Shown: positions 16,998-25,458, numbered from the stretch's first letter. The stretch is DNA of 34,257 bases from DASSNR01 sp036278935 (GCA_036278935.1 DASUKA010000114.1:1-34257); one strand, 5' to 3'. Numbers and translations are program-made. Notes: a model not told the origin generated them from the sequence alone.

Positions 16998-17265
16998 CGG
17001 TGCGTTGGATGAAGTGATGGCCGTGCGCGGCCGATCGGAGACTGACGTACCCATCGTACGCCACTGCGTCGGTCTGCTCAAGTTTGTGCTGGGCCCTTGC
17101 CTCCCGCATGCCCGGCGATGATCGTACCCGAGTACGCCTTCGCCGGTGACCACGAACGACAGGGTACAGAAATGCGGGTTCTCCGCCGTCTGCGCGGCAC
17201 CATTCCCCGTGCCCGCGCGCGTTCCAGCACCAGGGCGCATCTTTGCTCGCCGCCGCGGTGGGCGC

Positions 17266-17922
17266 ATGAGCTCTCCGCCCGCTGAGCCAGACCGCGAGCC
17301 GCTCGACGCAGACAAATTGGTGTCGATGGCGCTCGATCGTTTGCGCGACACCCGCGATGCGATGGCTCGTCTTACCGGTGGCGCGGCGCCGGCCATCGTG
17401 CTCGCCGAGCTCGCGCAGAAACTGGCGGAGGAGCTGGCGGTTCACTTCGACGAGCTCCCGATGCACCGGTTCGTCGGGCGCGTGGCCCGCGTGGCCAGCC
17501 CCGCCGGCGTCCTGTTGCCGCACCAGCGCGTCCCGCACCGCCTGGTGCTCGGACGCTATCTCTCGGCCGCGCCGCCGCAGCCGGCCGGGGGAGGACTGGT
17601 TCGCCACCCCGGCGCGCGCATCGCCATTCTCGCTCTGGGCTCGGATGGCGTGCTCCGGTCGGGGCGCCATACGTTGAACGTGCTGCTCCCGAGTGAAAGC
17701 GAGTTGACGGTCGACGTGCTGGCGTGGGACAACGTGCGCCTCCGGCGCATTCCGGCTCGTGCGGTCAGGCTCTCGCGCTGGAATGCGGGATCCGAGCCCG
17801 TGCACGTGGCGAGGCCTGGCGAGGTGCTCCTCGCGTTGGCGGCCATCGCATCAGCTGTGGCCGACGCCGCCAACCGCGATCTGGCGTTGCTCCAGAGCTT
17901 TCTGCAGCGGGATCAGCGCTAA
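17266..17922 (+). CDS. Hypothetical protein, helical N-terminus and beta-rich core
   Basis: This is a 218-residue protein that I do not recognise. Residues about 15-65 form amphipathic helices (LVSMALDRLRDTRDAMARL, VLAELAQKLAEELAVHFDELP). The middle is beta-rich (VGRVARVASPAGVLLP, IAILALGSDGVLRSG, LTVDVLAWDNVRLRRIPARAVRL). A final hydrophobic helix (LLALAAIASAVADAANRDLALL) closes it. There is no clear signal peptide, metal motif or catalytic signature. ATG 17266 is chosen because GGTGG lies four bases upstream. It is divergent from the beta-galactosidase and convergent with the DUF421 gene. The codon pattern is like its neighbours, so it is likely a real, lineage-restricted gene. Confidence 0.6.
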   Translation: MSSPPAEPDREPLDADKLVSMALDRLRDTRDAMARLTGGAAPAIVLAELAQKLAEELAVHFDELPMHRFVGRVARVASPAGVLLPHQRVPHRLVLGRYLSAAPPQPAGGGLVRHPGARIAILALGSDGVLRSGRHTLNVLLPSESELTVDVLAWDNVRLRRIPARAVRLSRWNAGSEPVHVARPGEVLLALAAIASAVADAANRDLALLQSFLQRDQR

Positions 17923-18016
17923 CCGCCGCGCTCCGTCTCGGCGAGGACGTGGAGCATCGCCTTCGCATCCTGTGCGAACGCTAGGGGCTCGCGATTCCGC
18001 GCGATGGATCGCACCA

Positions 18017-18577
18017 TCACGCCTGCCGCAGCGCCTGCTCGATCCGCTCCAGCCGCGCCATCACTTCGCGGTGGCGTGTGTCCTCGGTGGTGGGATGCTT
18101 CCCGATGAAGGTGAGCGCGCCGCCCACCTCCAGGCGGCATGTTTCTACCTCATTCAGATGATCGAAACCCTGCCGCCGCGCAGCCGCGGCAAGCTCCTCG
18201 CGCGTGACCAGCTCCCGCCGCAACCGGTGCTCGAGCACGCGCCCGCCGCGAATCAAGAGATCGGGATCGCCTTCCACCAGCCGGTCGAGTGCGGGATGCG
18301 TGAACAGGAATCGCACCACCAGATAGTTGGTGACCAGCAGGACGATCGCGCCCACGAGTCCGCCCACGAGCGAGTTGTCGCTGCCGATGATCGCGTTCTG
18401 CACCGTGTTGGAGAGGAGGAGCAGTACCACGAGGTCGAACGGGTTGAGCTGGCCGAGCTCGCGCTTGCCGGCCACGCGCAGCCCCACCAGGAGAAAGACG
18501 TATACGGCGAGCGTGCGCAGCAGCTTCTCGACGAGTGGAACGCCCGGCACAATCAGGTCCGTCCAGATGGTGTGCAT
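18017..18577 (-). CDS. DUF421 (YetF-type) membrane protein
   Basis: This is a 186-residue inner-membrane protein. Three hydrophobic segments span about residues 15-100 (LRTLAVYVFLLVGLRVAG, LVVLLLLSNTVQNAII, LVGAIVLLVTNYLVVRFLF). They are followed by the cytoplasmic DUF421/YetF C-terminal domain, which has LIRGGRVLEHRLRRELVTREEL and the conserved LNEVETCRLEVGG-like strand. GKRELGQLNPFDLVV is a family hallmark. The biochemical role is unknown; B. subtilis relatives YetF and YdfS are thought to matter in spore germination, which need not apply here. ATG 18577 is used. It is convergent with the unknown gene at 17266. Confidence 0.88.
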   Translation of the reverse strand: MHTIWTDLIVPGVPLVEKLLRTLAVYVFLLVGLRVAGKRELGQLNPFDLVVLLLLSNTVQNAIIGSDNSLVGGLVGAIVLLVTNYLVVRFLFTHPALDRLVEGDPDLLIRGGRVLEHRLRRELVTREELAAAARRQGFDHLNEVETCRLEVGGALTFIGKHPTTEDTRHREVMARLERIEQALRQA

Positions 18578-18784
18578 GGAGGTCTCGGAGGTTAAGCGGG
18601 ACGTGTGACTCGCGGCGCCTCCCGCGCGAGCGCCGCACTGCAACCCTTTCCTGCACCCGACTGTCCAAGATGATACACGGGCGAGCAATCCGGTGGACGC
18701 CCGCGGGATCACCATCCCGCCCCACTGCAGGCCATGCGCTCCGGCGCACGTGCAGCGGGCGGGAGCCCAGTCGAGGACACTCCG

Positions 18785-19318
18785 ATGCGCAGTTCGACGC
18801 TCACACTACTCACGCCAGATGTCACACCATCCGGCCATGCCGGCGCCCTGTCTTCTCTCACGCGCACCACGAATGCCCCCCGGGAGGTAGAGGCCGATGG
18901 CGAGCGGTCGGGAGTGGCCTGCATCGAGCGGCTGCCGAACGGTGTGGGCTACCTCGCGCTACTGCACTTCGCCCCGGTGCGCGAGGCGTGCGATGCGATG
19001 GCGCAGGCGTTGAGCGCGCTCGCGGGGAGCGATGCCCTGGTGCTCGATCTGCGGCGCTGCGGTGGCGGCGACCAGCGCACTGCCGCGCTCCTCACGAGCT
19101 ATCTCTTCGACACGGAACCCATGGACCGCGAGGAGCGCTATGCCCGGCCGGCGCTCGACTCGGCGGGCGCGCTCAGAGGGTACGGCGCACTGGCGCGCCG
19201 CTACCTGGGCAGGGAGCTCTACCTGCTCACCGGCCCGGGCACGAGCACGCTGGCGCGGGAGTTCGCGCGGAACCTGGAGCGCCTGCGCGGAGCGATGGTG
19301 GTGGAAGACGCGGCGTGA
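18785..19318 (+). pseudogene. Truncated S41 (C-terminal processing) peptidase-like fragment
   Basis: The 177-residue product keeps part of an S41 peptidase core: VGYLALLHFAPV, then DALVLDLRRCGGGDQRTAALLTSYLFD, then ELYLLTGPGTSTLAREFARNLERL, ending at VVEDAA. In intact enzymes the last block carries the nucleophile Ser in a TSxxTFSAAEEFA-like sequence. Aligned by eye, the nucleophile position here is Thr, and the neighbouring F is Ser. The region that should follow (GETTGGGA and the downstream Lys-bearing barrel) is missing, as is an N-terminal PDZ or helical domain. There is no signal peptide. It is best read as a decayed gene or a non-catalytic domain protein. The frame itself is clean, so a repurposed small protein cannot be excluded. 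Confidence 0.6.
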
Positions 19319-19427
19319 GAGGAACCACGCGGCCTCCGGAGCCATTTATGTTGGGAGACGTCCAGCGTCGTGGAGCCCGTCATGCCGTGCGCTCCGCTGC
19401 AACCGTCCGCCCGCTCCGGAGCCGCTC

Positions 19428-19877
19428 ATGCCCGCGCTTTCCCGCACCAGCTATCACACTGTCACCTTCACCCTGCTGCGCATCGTCGCGCCGCTGATCT
19501 ACTTTCAGCACGGGGCACAGAAACTCTTCGGCGCCTTCGGCGGCGTCGGCCCGCAGCCCGGCGGCACCGTGCATCTCATGTCGCTCATGGGGCTCGCTGG
19601 CATCATCGAGTTCTTCGGCGGGCTGCTCGTGGCCTTCGGGCTCTTCACCCGCCCCGCGGCGTTCATCATGAGCGGCGAGATGGCGGCGGCCTTCTTCATC
19701 GCGCACTTCCCGCGCGGATGGGCGCCCATCCAGAACCACGGCGAGCTGCCGGTGGTTCTCTGCTTCACCTTCCTCTTCATCGCGGCGCGCGGGGCCGGTC
19801 CGTTCAGCCTCGACCATCTGCTGCTCCACCGCAGCGAGGCGCCGGTGGAGGCCGCGGAGACGGTGGAGACCTTCTAG
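19428..19877 (+). CDS. DoxX family membrane protein
   Basis: This is a 149-residue protein with four hydrophobic helices: LLRIVAPLIYFQHGAQKLFG, LAGIIEFFGGLLVAFGLF, AAFIMSGEMAAAFFIAHF and LPVVLCFTFLFIAA. The motif HGAQKLFGAFGG followed by GGxxE-like IEFFGGLLV is diagnostic for DoxX. DoxX proteins are inner-membrane proteins variously linked to terminal oxidase subunits, redox stress and quinone chemistry. ATG 19428 is preferred because GGAG sits seven bases upstream. The C-terminal tail is Glu/Ala/Val-rich and cytosolic. It is convergent with the decayed kinase gene at 19928. Confidence 0.9.
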   Translation: MPALSRTSYHTVTFTLLRIVAPLIYFQHGAQKLFGAFGGVGPQPGGTVHLMSLMGLAGIIEFFGGLLVAFGLFTRPAAFIMSGEMAAAFFIAHFPRGWAPIQNHGELPVVLCFTFLFIAARGAGPFSLDHLLLHRSEAPVEAAETVETF

Positions 19878-19927
19878 CGTCATTTTGAAGTGTACGGCGC
19901 AGTGTGCACCCCCAAGCGGAGGCCGCT

Positions 19928-20622
19928 CTACCGAGCCTCGCTCGCGCCCTCGCCCCGCGGCAGCGTGAAGGTGAAGGCTGACCCTTCGCCAAGCACGCTC
20001 TCGGCAACGAGCTCGCCCTTCATCGCGCGAGCCAGATCGCGGCTGATGACCAGGCCCAGCCCGATGCCATCCGAGGAGATCGAGCACCGGCGCCACCAGG
20101 TCCACCGCGCACCAGTCGGCGAATTGGGACACGACGAGCTCCACCACCCGCGCCAGCGTCGTTTCGTACTCCAGCGACTCGGCGAGCACGCCGCTCACGT
20201 CCACGAGCAGGCGCCGCTGCTGCTCGCTCCGCTTCCGTTCGGTGATGTCGCGAAAATACGACGACACGCCATCCGGCGACGGGTAGACGTGCACCTCGTA
20301 CCAGGCACGTCCCCATACGGACGGGGTTTCGAATGTCACCGGGCGCTGCTCGTCGGCCGCGCCGCATGTGCCGCTCCAGCGGCGTTCCGAGGATCTCGGG
20401 GTACACCTCCCAGAGCGTGCGCCCGATAAGCGTGGGCCCATGTCCCGACGCCCGGTAAATCCGGTCGGCTCGAGCGTTGATATAGACGATACGCCACTCG
20501 CGGTCGAATGCGGCGAAGGCATCGTCAATGCGCTCGAGAATCGCGGCGAGCTGCTCGCGGGAGAGGCGGCGGACGCGGTGTGCCACCGCCCGCCGGATGT
20601 GCGTCGTCACGGGTCCCAGCAC
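19928..20622 (-). pseudogene. Decayed PAS-GAF histidine kinase with internal deletion
   Basis: Three frames together tell one story. From about 20622 the frame reads a PAS domain (IDDAFAAFDREWRIVYINARADRIYR, WEVYPEILGTPLERHMR). Near 20368-20375 it shifts, and the PAS end continues as ADEQRPVTFETPSVWGRAWYEVHVYPSPDGV, DITERKR, then a GAF start ending FADWCAVDLVAP. Near 20085 the sequence jumps to the last part of a HATPase domain in a third frame: SDGIGLGLVISRDLARAMKG, GELVAESVLGEGSAF and TLPRGEG, with TAG at 19928-19930. HisKA, the phosphoacceptor His, and the N and G1 boxes are gone. The C-terminal remnant closely resembles the same part of the kinase at 3030. It is a clear pseudogene. Confidence 0.75.
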
Positions 20623-20709
20623 TCCTAATAGGTCCTACCCTCGCAGACGGATCATCTCGCGGAGCGCCATGCTCGCCCCCATGCCGCTACTCTCGGAGGA
20701 ACCGCCTCC

Positions 20710-20743
20710 GGACCCGGGGCCCACGCCGCTCCCCAAGGGGTCC
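20710..20743 (-). terminator. Hairpin downstream of the TonB receptor
   Basis: GGACCC (20710-20715) with GGGTCC (20738-20743), and inner GGGG (20716-20719) with CCCC (20731-20734), make a ten-pair stem with a three-base bulge. It lies just beyond the receptor stop codon. No T-run follows, but the position fits the end of the copper operon. Confidence 0.4.
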
Positions 20744-20749
20744 CTGTCA

Positions 20750-22816
20750 TCAACTTCCATACCGCACGGTGAGCAGGATCGTCCGGGGCTGTCCTGGGCT
20801 CACGAAGCCCGAGGCGCGCAGCTCCGTGTAGTGCCGGTCGAGGATGTTCTGCACGCCCAATCCCAGCGACCACGGCCCGCTCACCGGGACCACGCCGCGC
20901 AGGTTGAGCAGCGTGTACGGCGAGGTGCGGGCATCGGGCTCGCCGATGGGCGTGAACGGCCCGGTGTAGGCGGTCCAGATCGAGCCCACGATCCCCCGAT
21001 GCTGGAAGTCCACGCCGCTCTCCACCAGGGAGCGCGCCACCCCGAACACCGGCACGCCGGAGAGGTTCTCGCCGTCGTCCGAGAAAAGCCGGCTGTAATG
21101 CGCATCGTTGATGGTCGCGTGCGTGAAGAGCGCGATCGCCGGCACCACGCCCACGCGGGCGTCCACCTCCACGCCGCGGCGCCGGCTCTGACCGTTCGCG
21201 GTGAACGCCTGCGTCACGTCGTTGAACGTCTGCTCGTTATGAACGTCCACGTTGAACAGCGCCACCGAGCCCTCGAAGCGGTGCCCCGTGGCCCGCAGCC
21301 CCACTTCGCTCGCCCATTCACGGCTCGGCTGGAGCGTGGGATCGCTGATGATCCCATCGGCCGCGCGAAAGCCGCCGTTGAACGCGGCGTACACGGACCA
21401 CACCGGATCAAAACGGTAGATGGCGCTCAGCTTTGGCGTCGCCACCGTGTGCGCCTGCGTGACGCGCGGCCCGCCATCCTTGGGGGTCGACGCATACCAC
21501 ATCACGTCCACGCGCCCGCCGAGCCCCAGGCTGAGCTTCGGGGTGAGGTCGACGTGCGCCTCCACAGTGGGCGCGGCGGTGAGGTAGGTGGCATCGAGGC
21601 GCGCGGCCAGCCCATCGTCGGTGACGAACACCGAGTCGCGGTGCCGGCGCGTCGTGTAGTAGCGCTCGTAGCCCGCGCCCACGGCACGATACTCGACGCC
21701 CAGCATGAGGTGCGTGCGCGAGCCGAGCTGCTGCGAGTAGCGCGTGTAGCCACCACCGCCGAAGCGCCGGTCGCGCTCCTCGGTCTGCGAGGGCGCGCCC
21801 TCGCCGATGCCGCCCTCCGGCGGGATGTTCAGGAAGAGATGCCAGTCGCCGCCGCGCGCGTAGAGCATCGACTCCAGCGTGTGCCCGTTCTCCTCGTGTT
21901 TGTACGAGCCGCGCAGCGTCCCGATGCCCGAGGAGCCGCCGTCCGTGGGATCCACCGCGCCGAGCACGTCGCCCTGCTGGAACTGCTGGAGCGTGAGGAA
22001 GCCCGGCGAGTGCCAGTGCGCGCCGTCACCCCAGCCGCCAAGCTGGAACTCGGAGGTGCCGCGCGTCCAGACGCGGTTGAACAGCAGGTGCCCTGTCTGC
22101 GACGTGCTGTTGTCACGCCAGCCATCCCGACGCTGCGCATCGCCGGCGAGCACGTAGCCGCCATCCTCGTTGACGTTCCCCACCAGTCCGGTGAGCCGCG
22201 CATCGCCGTACGAGCCGCCGGTCGCGCTCCATCGCCCACCCGCCGCCACTGGCACCGTGGTGACCTGCACCTCCCCGCCCATGGCGAAGTTGCCGATCCA
22301 GGGCGACGTGGGCCCCTTGAGCACACGGATGGACGATACCGCCTCGGGTAGTATCTCATTCCAGTTCGCATAGCCTTCCGCGTGGCCGTTCACCGGCTCG
22401 TTCAACGGCACGCCGTTGATGCGGATCGCGACGTCGGTGGAATGATCGGAGGTGAAGCCGCGAATCACCGCATCGGACGCGAACCCGGGCCCCTGTCCCT
22501 GCTGGTGCACTTCGATGCCCGCGGTCTGGCGCACGATGTCCCACACGTTGGTTGCCGGCGCGGTGCGGATGGCCTCCGGCGAGATCACGACGGCGCTGGC
22601 TGCGTCGGCCCGCTTGGCCGGCGCAGCGGTAACGCGCACCGGAGGAAGGGTATAGCTGCTGGTGTCGCGTTGCGCGGTATCCGCCTGCATGGTCTGCGCG
22701 AGCAGCGGCCGGGTGGCGAGCAGACCGCCGGCCAGGAGGAGCGTGAGTGTCAGCGATGTTTCGACCTGCCGATGCGCGCCTCGCGGCGCACGGATTCCGA
22801 CTGCACTGGATGACAT
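20750..22816 (-). CDS. TonB-dependent outer-membrane receptor, probably copper-linked
   Basis: This is a 688-residue outer-membrane beta-barrel transporter driven by TonB-ExbBD. A signal peptide (LTLTLLLAGGLLATRPLLAQ) is followed by a plug domain with LPPVRVTAAP, TNVWDIVRQTAGIEVHQQGQG, RGFTSDHSTDVAIRINGVPLNEPVNGH and RVLKGPTSPWIGNFAMGG. The barrel ends in a typical terminal strand (QPRTILLTVRYGS). ATG 22816 has GGAGGGG five bases upstream. The gene ends a minus-strand run of SCO1, PCu(A)C, CtaG and the Met/His/Cys-rich small protein, 86 bases downstream of the last. This context implies copper or a copper chelate as substrate, analogous to OprC/NosA receptors. The sequence alone does not prove it. 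A His-rich loop (GAHWHSPGF) and HAEGYANW in the plug are possible contacts. Confidence 0.9.
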   Translation of the reverse strand: MSSSAVGIRAPRGAHRQVETSLTLTLLLAGGLLATRPLLAQTMQADTAQRDTSSYTLPPVRVTAAPAKRADAASAVVISPEAIRTAPATNVWDIVRQTAGIEVHQQGQGPGFASDAVIRGFTSDHSTDVAIRINGVPLNEPVNGHAEGYANWNEILPEAVSSIRVLKGPTSPWIGNFAMGGEVQVTTVPVAAGGRWSATGGSYGDARLTGLVGNVNEDGGYVLAGDAQRRDGWRDNSTSQTGHLLFNRVWTRGTSEFQLGGWGDGAHWHSPGFLTLQQFQQGDVLGAVDPTDGGSSGIGTLRGSYKHEENGHTLESMLYARGGDWHLFLNIPPEGGIGEGAPSQTEERDRRFGGGGYTRYSQQLGSRTHLMLGVEYRAVGAGYERYYTTRRHRDSVFVTDDGLAARLDATYLTAAPTVEAHVDLTPKLSLGLGGRVDVMWYASTPKDGGPRVTQAHTVATPKLSAIYRFDPVWSVYAAFNGGFRAADGIISDPTLQPSREWASEVGLRATGHRFEGSVALFNVDVHNEQTFNDVTQAFTANGQSRRRGVEVDARVGVVPAIALFTHATINDAHYSRLFSDDGENLSGVPVFGVARSLVESGVDFQHRGIVGSIWTAYTGPFTPIGEPDARTSPYTLLNLRGVVPVSGPWSLGLGVQNILDRHYTELRASGFVSPGQPRTILLTVRYGS

Positions 22817-22902
22817 GAGGTCCCCTCCGCAGGGTTCAGGGAATTGCACGGTGTTCCACGGGAGCCCCCGAGCGCGGAGCGGCAGCGCCGGGGCGCCGTG
22901 CG

Positions 22903-23352
22903 CTAGCGCACGGGCGAGGAACGCGGAGGGGCAGTGGCGAAGGGGAGGACGTGGCTCGCGGTGACGGGAACGTGCCGATCAGCCGGCGGGCTGGCGTCGT
23001 CCGTGGCGCGGACGTCGGCGTCGGCGAGCGCGATGGGCGCGGGAACGAGCGCCAGGCTGGAGGAGGCCGTGCAGCTGCCAAGGCACGTACACTGATGGGA
23101 GCCCGGCTGCTGTGGTACATCGGGACGCGACGGGCCGTGAGGGGCGGCCTGCGCATCGCCGCCCATCCCCGGCATGTCAGCGTGGCCACCTCCCCCATGC
23201 ATCCCCGCCATTGCCAGCAACATCCCGTCGTGCATGGGACACGGGTGCAGCGCCACTGGCTCGGCGGTGAGCGCGCCGAACCAGAGCGCCACGAGGATGC
23301 CGAGGACGCGATACCACCAGTGGCGCCGCATGGCCGGGATGTTTCCGTGCAT
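22903..23352 (-). CDS. Small exported Met/His/Cys-rich protein, copy 1 (putative copper handling)
   Basis: This is a 149-residue protein of unnamed family. An N-terminal signal or anchor helix (VLGILVALWFGALTA) is followed by EPVALHPCPMHDGM, a Met/His/Gly-rich stretch (MAGMHGGGGHADMPGMGG), a Cys knot-like SHQCTCLGSCTA and a terminal SHVLPFATAPPR. The paralog at 27803 repeats these blocks in order. CPMH, MxxMHG and CxCxxxC are soft-metal ligands, fitting periplasmic Cu(I) binding. Its ATG shares one base with the CtaG stop (TAATG), so it is translationally coupled to CtaG and followed by the receptor. The layout recalls DUF2946 proteins, which also pair with copper TonB receptors and end in a PP motif, but direct homology is unproven. 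ATG at MRRHWW, seven codons in, is an alternative start. Confidence 0.75.
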   Translation of the reverse strand: MHGNIPAMRRHWWYRVLGILVALWFGALTAEPVALHPCPMHDGMLLAMAGMHGGGGHADMPGMGGDAQAAPHGPSRPDVPQQPGSHQCTCLGSCTASSSLALVPAPIALADADVRATDDASPPADRHVPVTASHVLPFATAPPRSSPVR

Positions 23353-24206
23353 TAACGGAGCGCCGCGTGCGCCACCGATCCCTCCCCCTGCCGCGCGTCG
23401 GCGGCCTCCACCTCACGCCCCCAGCGGAAGAAGAGCACCGTCATGGCGGCGAACATGAACAGCCCGCCGCCGATCAGCATGATGCCGCCGGCGATCTGCT
23501 GGTCCGCGCTCGCGGAGAAGTTCGCGACGCGCGGCGCCAGCTCGTAGATGGAGTACACGGGGAATGGGACGAGCAGCAGGTACATCGCGACATAGACGTG
23601 CGCGAGTGTGCCGAACACGAGATAACCGATCTTGCCCAGCGCGTTGAAGCGGGGACGCGCTGGCACCGGACAGATGATCGGCCACCAGAACACGAAGCCG
23701 ACGCCGAACCACGCCAGGTCGATCACGAACGACCCGAGCTGCGACCGCATGAGCGTGTCCACGACGACAGGCATATGCGTGGTCGCCAGCATCGCGTTGA
23801 ACGCGATGAGCCCGATGATCGGATTCGTCACCAGCGTGAGGACGCGCATGATGACCGGTCGCCGCTCGATCCGCTGAAGCGTTGCCGCGGGCAGTGCGGT
23901 TTGCAGGAGCGGCGGCGCCACCATCGCGATCAGGAGGAACTGCACCATGTGCACGCTGGCCAGGTATCCCCCACCCAGCGTGCCTACCGGCCAGCCGAGC
24001 GCGATCCAGAGCAGCAGGATCGCGGTGCTTGCGGCCGCCACGCGCCACCGGTCCGTCGGGGAGAGCGGACCCCGAACCCCGGTGCGTGCGTGCTTCACCA
24101 AACGCCAGTAGCCCCAGGCCAGCAGCGCCACCAGCAGCCAGACGCCCACGTAGGGCCGCCACGTCCAGCTCCATGCGATTCCCTGGGCAGAACACCAGAA
24201 TTGCAT
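23352..24206 (-). CDS. ctaG: Cytochrome c oxidase assembly factor, CtaG/Caa3 type
   Basis: This is a 284-residue multi-pass inner-membrane protein of the caa3_CtaG family with about seven hydrophobic segments. Signature parts are WTWRPYVGVWLL, LGWPVGTLGGGYLASVHMVQFLLIAMVAPPLL and an AFNAMLATTHMPVVVD region with potential copper ligands (His, Met). FWWPIICPVPARPRFN and LAHVYVAMYLLLVPFPVYSIYE follow. In Bacillus, CtaG is needed for cytochrome caa3 activity, probably in CuB insertion. Here it lies three bases after the PCu(A)C stop and overlaps the next gene by one base. It is thus the centre of a five-gene copper-delivery operon. The oxidase structural genes are not in the window. Confidence 0.93.
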   Translation of the reverse strand: MQFWCSAQGIAWSWTWRPYVGVWLLVALLAWGYWRLVKHARTGVRGPLSPTDRWRVAAASTAILLLWIALGWPVGTLGGGYLASVHMVQFLLIAMVAPPLLQTALPAATLQRIERRPVIMRVLTLVTNPIIGLIAFNAMLATTHMPVVVDTLMRSQLGSFVIDLAWFGVGFVFWWPIICPVPARPRFNALGKIGYLVFGTLAHVYVAMYLLLVPFPVYSIYELAPRVANFSASADQQIAGGIMLIGGGLFMFAAMTVLFFRWGREVEAADARQGEGSVAHAALR

Positions 24207-24209
24207 CGC

Positions 24210-24731
24210 TTACCGCCCTGAAGATGCCGTGGTGCCGAGCGCACGCTCCAGCTCCGCGTACGACACCACGCGCGCGCGAATCGGGAGCTGCCCGGCGTGC
24301 CGGAACTCGAGGGTGACGGCCGCGCTGTCACCCGGCGCGAGCCGCCGGCGGAGTCCGGTGAGCATCACGTGGTAGCCCCCGGGAGCGAAGCGCACCACGC
24401 CGCCGGCTGGAATGGGGAGTGCCGCAACGGGCGCCATGGTCATCGAAGCCCCGTGCATCACCTCGCGGTGCATCCCGGCCTGCTCAGCAGCCGCGGTGGA
24501 GACCGACAGCAGCGTGTCGGGCACCGAGGCGTGGTTGGCGATGGTGAAATACAGTGCCGCGGGGGAGTCACCGGCGGGCGAGGGAATGAAGGCGGTGGAC
24601 ACGGTGATGCCGCCCGTGGAGAACTCCGGGGCGGCTGGCGCGCCCTGTCCCGCGCGCCCCGTTCCGCACGCGGCCACGGCGATCATCACGCCCGCATCCA
24701 GAAAGATGGCCCGGCGCATACCTGCACTCAC
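24210..24731 (-). CDS. PCu(A)C-type periplasmic copper chaperone
   Basis: This is a 173-residue protein with a lipoprotein-like signal (MIAVAACGTG). The DUF461/PCu(A)C cupredoxin-like domain follows: AALYFTIANHASVPDTLLSVSTAAAEQAGMHREVMHGASMTMAPV and GGVVRFAPGGYHVMLTGLRR. The copper ligands of the family are visible as H(M)x10MxnHxM: GMHREVMHGASM and YHVML. PCu(A)C loads Cu(I) onto the CuA site, working with Sco proteins. GTG 24731 is chosen because a GGAG overlapping the SCO1 stop lies five bases upstream; ATG 24719 is the alternative. The gene lies two bases after SCO1 and three before ctaG, a compact order that implies joint translation. Confidence 0.9.
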   Translation of the reverse strand: MSAGMRRAIFLDAGVMIAVAACGTGRAGQGAPAAPEFSTGGITVSTAFIPSPAGDSPAALYFTIANHASVPDTLLSVSTAAAEQAGMHREVMHGASMTMAPVAALPIPAGGVVRFAPGGYHVMLTGLRRRLAPGDSAAVTLEFRHAGQLPIRARVVSYAELERALGTTASSGR

Positions 24732-24733
24732 GT

Positions 24734-25426
24734 TCACTCCGCCCCCCACGCCTTGTCGTGAACGAGGCGGGGAAGGTCGGCCGCCCAACCGGACTGCCGT
24801 ACGCCGAAGGGGTAGACCAGGTGCGCCAGGTTGTCCGGCGTGAAGGCAATCACTTCGGCGGAGTGCCCCACCCCATAGTCCCCGTTCTTTCCCCCGGGCT
24901 CCTTCTCGGCCGGTGGCAGGTTGAGCGAGGCCTGAATACGGTTCACCTCATCGATCGGCCCACGCAGCCCCACGAACGTCGAGTCGAAGTTGTCGAGCCA
25001 CGCGCGCAGTTGCGGCAGCGAATCCCGCGCGGGGTCCGTGGTCACGAACACCACCTTGATGTGGTCGCGCAAGTCGGGGTGCTCCTTCAACACGGCGGCA
25101 ATGTTCGCCATGTGCACCGGACAAACGTCGGGACAGTTGGTGTAGCCGAAATACAGGAGCGTCACGTAGCCCTGCGTGGCGGCCTTGAAGTGAAAGGGCT
25201 GCCCGCGGGTATCGGTGAGTGTGAAGTCCGGCTTGGCGAGCGGCTTCGAGAGCATCGCGCCGTAGTAGCCCCCCGTGGCGGGGGTTCGATCCGCCGCGGC
25301 GCCCGAGCCGCAGCCGGCGATCAGGAGCGCCAGTGCGAGCCCCAGCCAGCTGGCGGCAATCGCCGTGTGGCGGCCGCCGGGGCGGGACCCGCGCGGGGCC
25401 TCGTGATCGTCGCTGTGATAACGCAT
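24734..25426 (-). CDS. sco1: SCO1/SenC family copper chaperone lipoprotein
   Basis: This is a 230-residue thioredoxin-fold lipoprotein. A basic leader and hydrophobic segment end in LLIAGC. The Cu ligands are the CPDVCP cysteines (98 and 102) and His188 in GHSAEVIAF, the complete SCO set. FTLTDTRGQPFHF, LLYFGYTNCPDVCP and VVFVTTDPARD are typical. SCO proteins deliver copper to, or reduce, the CuA centre of cytochrome c oxidase subunit II. ATG 25426 is preferred because GGAG is six bases upstream; ATG 25438 is also in frame. It is the first gene of the copper operon, and the sterol-desaturase-like gene ends 32 bases before it and may be co-transcribed. A TlpA-like reductase is encoded at 27089. 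Confidence 0.93.
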   Translation of the reverse strand: MRYHSDDHEAPRGSRPGGRHTAIAASWLGLALALLIAGCGSGAAADRTPATGGYYGAMLSKPLAKPDFTLTDTRGQPFHFKAATQGYVTLLYFGYTNCPDVCPVHMANIAAVLKEHPDLRDHIKVVFVTTDPARDSLPQLRAWLDNFDSTFVGLRGPIDEVNRIQASLNLPPAEKEPGGKNGDYGVGHSAEVIAFTPDNLAHLVYPFGVRQSGWAADLPRLVHDKAWGAE

Positions 25427-25458
25427 CTTCGTCTCCATTCTCCGGCGCGATGTTGGCT

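Noticed and set aside
16168..17805. A 545-codon minus-strand frame overlapping the beta-galactosidase start and the 17266 gene
   Set aside because: It shares the strand with GH35 in a different frame and has shadow-type composition.
20528..22351. A 607-codon plus-strand open frame opposite the TonB receptor
   Set aside because: The composition is Arg/His/Ala-rich and it has no domain signature. The receptor on the minus strand explains the region.
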